A stretch of DNA of 64,000 bases from Lachnospiraceae bacterium (GTDB lineage: Bacteria > Bacillota > Clostridia > Lachnospirales > Lachnospiraceae): assembly GCA_029225065.1 (NCBI GenBank), contig JAQXVT010000037.1, forward strand, positions 62,001 to 126,000. The letters are read 5' to 3'. The position numbers and the translations under genes are program-made. Positions 62,095 through 64,000 of the stretch are shown piece by piece. Each line of letters opens with the position of its first letter. Positions within the stretch are counted from its first letter, which is position 1. The notes below the pieces were generated by a model. It was not told where the DNA came from and did not search any database. It saw only the letters and a program-made list of their open reading frames with translations.

Positions 62095-62943
62095 ATGAAG
62101 GTCATCGTAGCAAAGACGGCAGGATTCTGTTTTGGTGTGAAGCGCGCAGTCGATCAGGTATACCGTCAGATCGAAGAAGGAAAGAAGCCGATTTACACGT
62201 ATGGACCGATCATCCACAACGAGGAGGTTGTACGGGAGCTTTCGGAAAAGGGCGTGCAGATCGTAGAGACAGAGGAAGAGCTTCAGCAGCTGAAGGAGGG
62301 AACGGTGATTATCCGCTCACATGGTGTACCGGAAAAAATTTACCGGCTGATCGAAGCACAGGGGCTTGAGATGGTGGATGCAACCTGCCCGTTCGTAAAA
62401 AAAATTCATCGGATTGTACAGAGCCACAGTGCCGAGGGGCGGGAGATCGTGATTATCGGAAATGATGGCCATCCGGAGGTAGAGGGCATCAAAGGCTGGT
62501 GCAGCACCCCGGTGACAGTGATCGGAGAGGAAGCAGAAGCAGAAGCGTTTATCCGCGATCCTCATCCGGCAATCTGCGTTGTATCGCAAACGACATTTAA
62601 TTACAAGAAATTTGATAAATTGGTTGAAATTATCTCCAAAATGCGGTATGATAAATTAGATATTTTGAATACGATATGTAGTGCTACTGAAGAGCGGCAG
62701 TCTGAGGCCCGGCAGATCGCAGGTCAGGTCGACAGTATGATCGTGATCGGAGGCAGCCACAGCTCGAATACGAGAAAGCTATTCGAAATATGCAAGAAAG
62801 AATGTGCAAATACTTACTATATACAAACACTGAAAGATTTGGATATTCGGCGATTGCCATCCAGGGGTTGCGTAGGTATTACAGCAGGGGCATCGACCCC
62901 AAATAATTTAATTGAGGAGGTTTCAAAACAATGTCAGATTTAA
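62095..62943 (+). CDS. ispH: 4-hydroxy-3-methylbut-2-enyl diphosphate reductase
   Basis: This 282-residue [4Fe-4S] enzyme is the last step of the MEP isoprenoid route. Cluster cysteines are C12 (AGFCFGVKRAV), C98 (VDATCPFVKK) and C195 (LNTICSATEERQ). The catalytic Glu region (GHPEVEGI) and the SHSSNTRKL motif are also present. The start ATG 62095 lies next to the cmk stop. Its last codons overlap the S1-like gene by 13 bases in another frame. In several Clostridia IspH and the S1 protein are one fused protein; here they are separate. Confidence 0.96.
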   Translation: MKVIVAKTAGFCFGVKRAVDQVYRQIEEGKKPIYTYGPIIHNEEVVRELSEKGVQIVETEEELQQLKEGTVIIRSHGVPEKIYRLIEAQGLEMVDATCPFVKKIHRIVQSHSAEGREIVIIGNDGHPEVEGIKGWCSTPVTVIGEEAEAEAFIRDPHPAICVVSQTTFNYKKFDKLVEIISKMRYDKLDILNTICSATEERQSEARQIAGQVDSMIVIGGSHSSNTRKLFEICKKECANTYYIQTLKDLDIRRLPSRGCVGITAGASTPNNLIEEVSKQCQI

Positions 62944-64000
62944 GTTTTGAACAAATGCTGGAAGAATCATTCAAAACAATTCATAATGGAGAGGTAGTCG
63001 AAGGCACTGTTATTGATGTCAAAGAAGATGAAATCATCTTGAACATTGGATATAAGGCTGACGGTATCATTACCAGAAGCGAATATACGAATGATTCTAA
63101 TGCAGACCTTCGCGAGCTTGTCCACACTGGTGACAAGATGGAAGCAAAGGTTTTAAAGGTAAATGACGGAGATGGTCAGGTGCTTCTTACCTACAAGCGT
63201 CTTGCTGCTGAGAAGGGCAATAAGAGACTGGAAGAAGCATTCAACACACAGGAAGTTCTGAAAGCACCGGTTGTACAGGTTCTGACAGGCGGCCTGAGCG
63301 TTGTTGTTGACGAGGCAAGAGTATTCATCCCGGCAAGCCTTGTTTCTGATACTTACGAGAAGAATCTTGAGAAGTATGCAGGACAGGAGATCGAATTCGT
63401 AATCACAGAGTTCAATCCGCGCAGAAGAAGAATCATCGGCGACCGCAAGCAGCTTCTTGTAGCAAAGAAGGCTGAGATGCAGAAAGAGCTCTTTGAGAGA
63501 ATTCACGTTGGTGATGTAGTAGAAGGCGTTGTAAAGAACGTTACCGATTTCGGTGCATTCATCGACCTTGGCGGAGCAGACGGACTGCTTCACATCTCTG
63601 AGATGTCCTGGGGCCATGTTGAGAACCCGAAGAAGGTGTTTAAGGTAGGCGAGAAGCTGAATGTCCTGATCAAGGATATCAACGGCGACAAGATCGCGCT
63701 GAGCCTGAAGTTTGAGGATCAGAATCCGTGGCTTACCGCAGCAGACAAGTATGCAGCAGGCAGTGTAGTAGAAGGCCGTGTAGCAAGAATGACCGATTTC
63801 GGTGCATTTGTTGAGCTTGAGCCGGGCGTAGATGCTCTGCTTCATGTATCCCAGATCTCCCGTGAGCACGTTGAGAAGCCGTCCGACATCCTGAAGGTTG
63901 GCCAGGTAATCACTGCTAAGGTAGTAGATTTCAACGGCGAGGACAAGAAGATCAGCCTGAGCATGAAGGCTCTTGAGAACCAGGCTCCGGCAGAGGACGA
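62931..64000 (+). CDS. rpsA: S1-domain protein, RpsA-like (3' end outside window)
   Basis: The frame starts at ATG 62931 (MSDLSFEQMLEESF) behind GAGGAGG and stays open to the window end, at least 356 residues. Four S1 RNA-binding repeats are visible: one from about residue 20 (GTVIDVKEDEIILNIGYKA), one at about 105-170 (less typical), and two clear ones with NVTDFGAFIDLGGADGLLHI and MTDFGAFVELEPGVDALLHV. It is a ribosomal protein S1-like protein likely to help mRNA binding by the 30S subunit. It overlaps ispH by 13 bases. The C-terminus cannot be assessed. Confidence 0.93.
   Translation, partial: MSDLSFEQMLEESFKTIHNGEVVEGTVIDVKEDEIILNIGYKADGIITRSEYTNDSNADLRELVHTGDKMEAKVLKVNDGDGQVLLTYKRLAAEKGNKRLEEAFNTQEVLKAPVVQVLTGGLSVVVDEARVFIPASLVSDTYEKNLEKYAGQEIEFVITEFNPRRRRIIGDRKQLLVAKKAEMQKELFERIHVGDVVEGVVKNVTDFGAFIDLGGADGLLHISEMSWGHVENPKKVFKVGEKLNVLIKDINGDKIALSLKFEDQNPWLTAADKYAAGSVVEGRVARMTDFGAFVELEPGVDALLHVSQISREHVEKPSDILKVGQVITAKVVDFNGEDKKISLSMKALENQAPAED

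Noticed and set aside
1..64000. CRISPR arrays, phage or integrated elements
   Set aside because: No regular direct repeats with spacers, no phage structural genes, and the only integrase-family protein is XerD in its usual setting.

Overview
The window looks like chromosomal backbone of an anaerobic, spore-forming-lineage Firmicute, most likely a Lachnospiraceae member (gut Clostridia). This is inferred from gene content and order: iscR-nifS-nifU-mnmA, gapA-pgk-tpiA, a SpoVB-type flippase and a SpoIIM-like protein, xerD, scpA-scpB-dacB, secG-rnr-smpB-ssrA, and cmk-ispH-rpsA. Base composition is intermediate, ribosome binding sites are strong AGGAGG types, and many sigma-A promoters have 17-base spacers. 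Nearly all genes are on the + strand. The - strand carries only the flippase, a PHP-type histidinol phosphatase and DAHP synthase. No tRNA, rRNA, CRISPR array, prophage or intact insertion sequence was seen.

Layout. 1-3.0 kb: end of glgA, convergent with a flippase gene. 3.1-3.3 kb: a 200-bp MITE-like element. 3.4-7.9 kb: an Fe-S/thiolation operon (Rrf2 regulator, cysteine desulfurase, IscU-type scaffold, MnmA) and a D,D-carboxypeptidase. 9.3-12.7 kb: gapA, pgk, a small ORF and tpiA. 12.9-18.5 kb: a DUF362 protein, SpoIIM-like protein, XerD, DAHP synthase, a siroheme-type dehydrogenase and RNase H. 18.7-21.8 kb: alaS and rpsU, then a decayed MATE gene. 22.3-27.3 kb: two more D,D-carboxypeptidases flanking a phosphoesterase and scpAB. 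27.6-31.9 kb: AraC regulator and sugar ABC importer without its own ATPase. 32.5-38.1 kb: a five-gene biotin-dependent, Na+-pump-type decarboxylase/transcarboxylase operon. 38.3-42.3 kb: thiamine pyrophosphokinase and a complete polar amino-acid ABC importer. 42.5-50.6 kb: an AbgB-like amidohydrolase, a GH25 lysozyme with wall-binding repeats, gpmI, an HtrA protease and enolase. 50.8-54.6 kb: secG, rnr, smpB and tmRNA. 54.9-60.0 kb: a purine permease, a DUF1275 protein and a two-component system. 60.1-64 kb: an HI0933-type flavoprotein, cmk, ispH and the start of a ribosomal-protein-S1-like gene.

The most unusual features are as follows. (i) The 32.5-38.1 kb operon combines a 12S-type acyl-CoA carboxyltransferase, a biotin carrier, a Na+-pump beta subunit and a 5S-type pyruvate/oxaloacetate carboxyltransferase, plus an OadG-like subunit enlarged by an acidic linker and an outside-facing domain. 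(ii) A mosaic family of short structured intergenic repeats recurs across the window, including two copies of an element with 14-bp terminal inverted repeats. (iii) A T-box-like leader lies upstream of an enolase whose codon use is unlike the other glycolytic genes. (iv) The purine permease has a structured leader of no class I recognise. (v) HtrA has Glu at the expected catalytic Asp. None of these was tested against a database; each finding says what would settle it.
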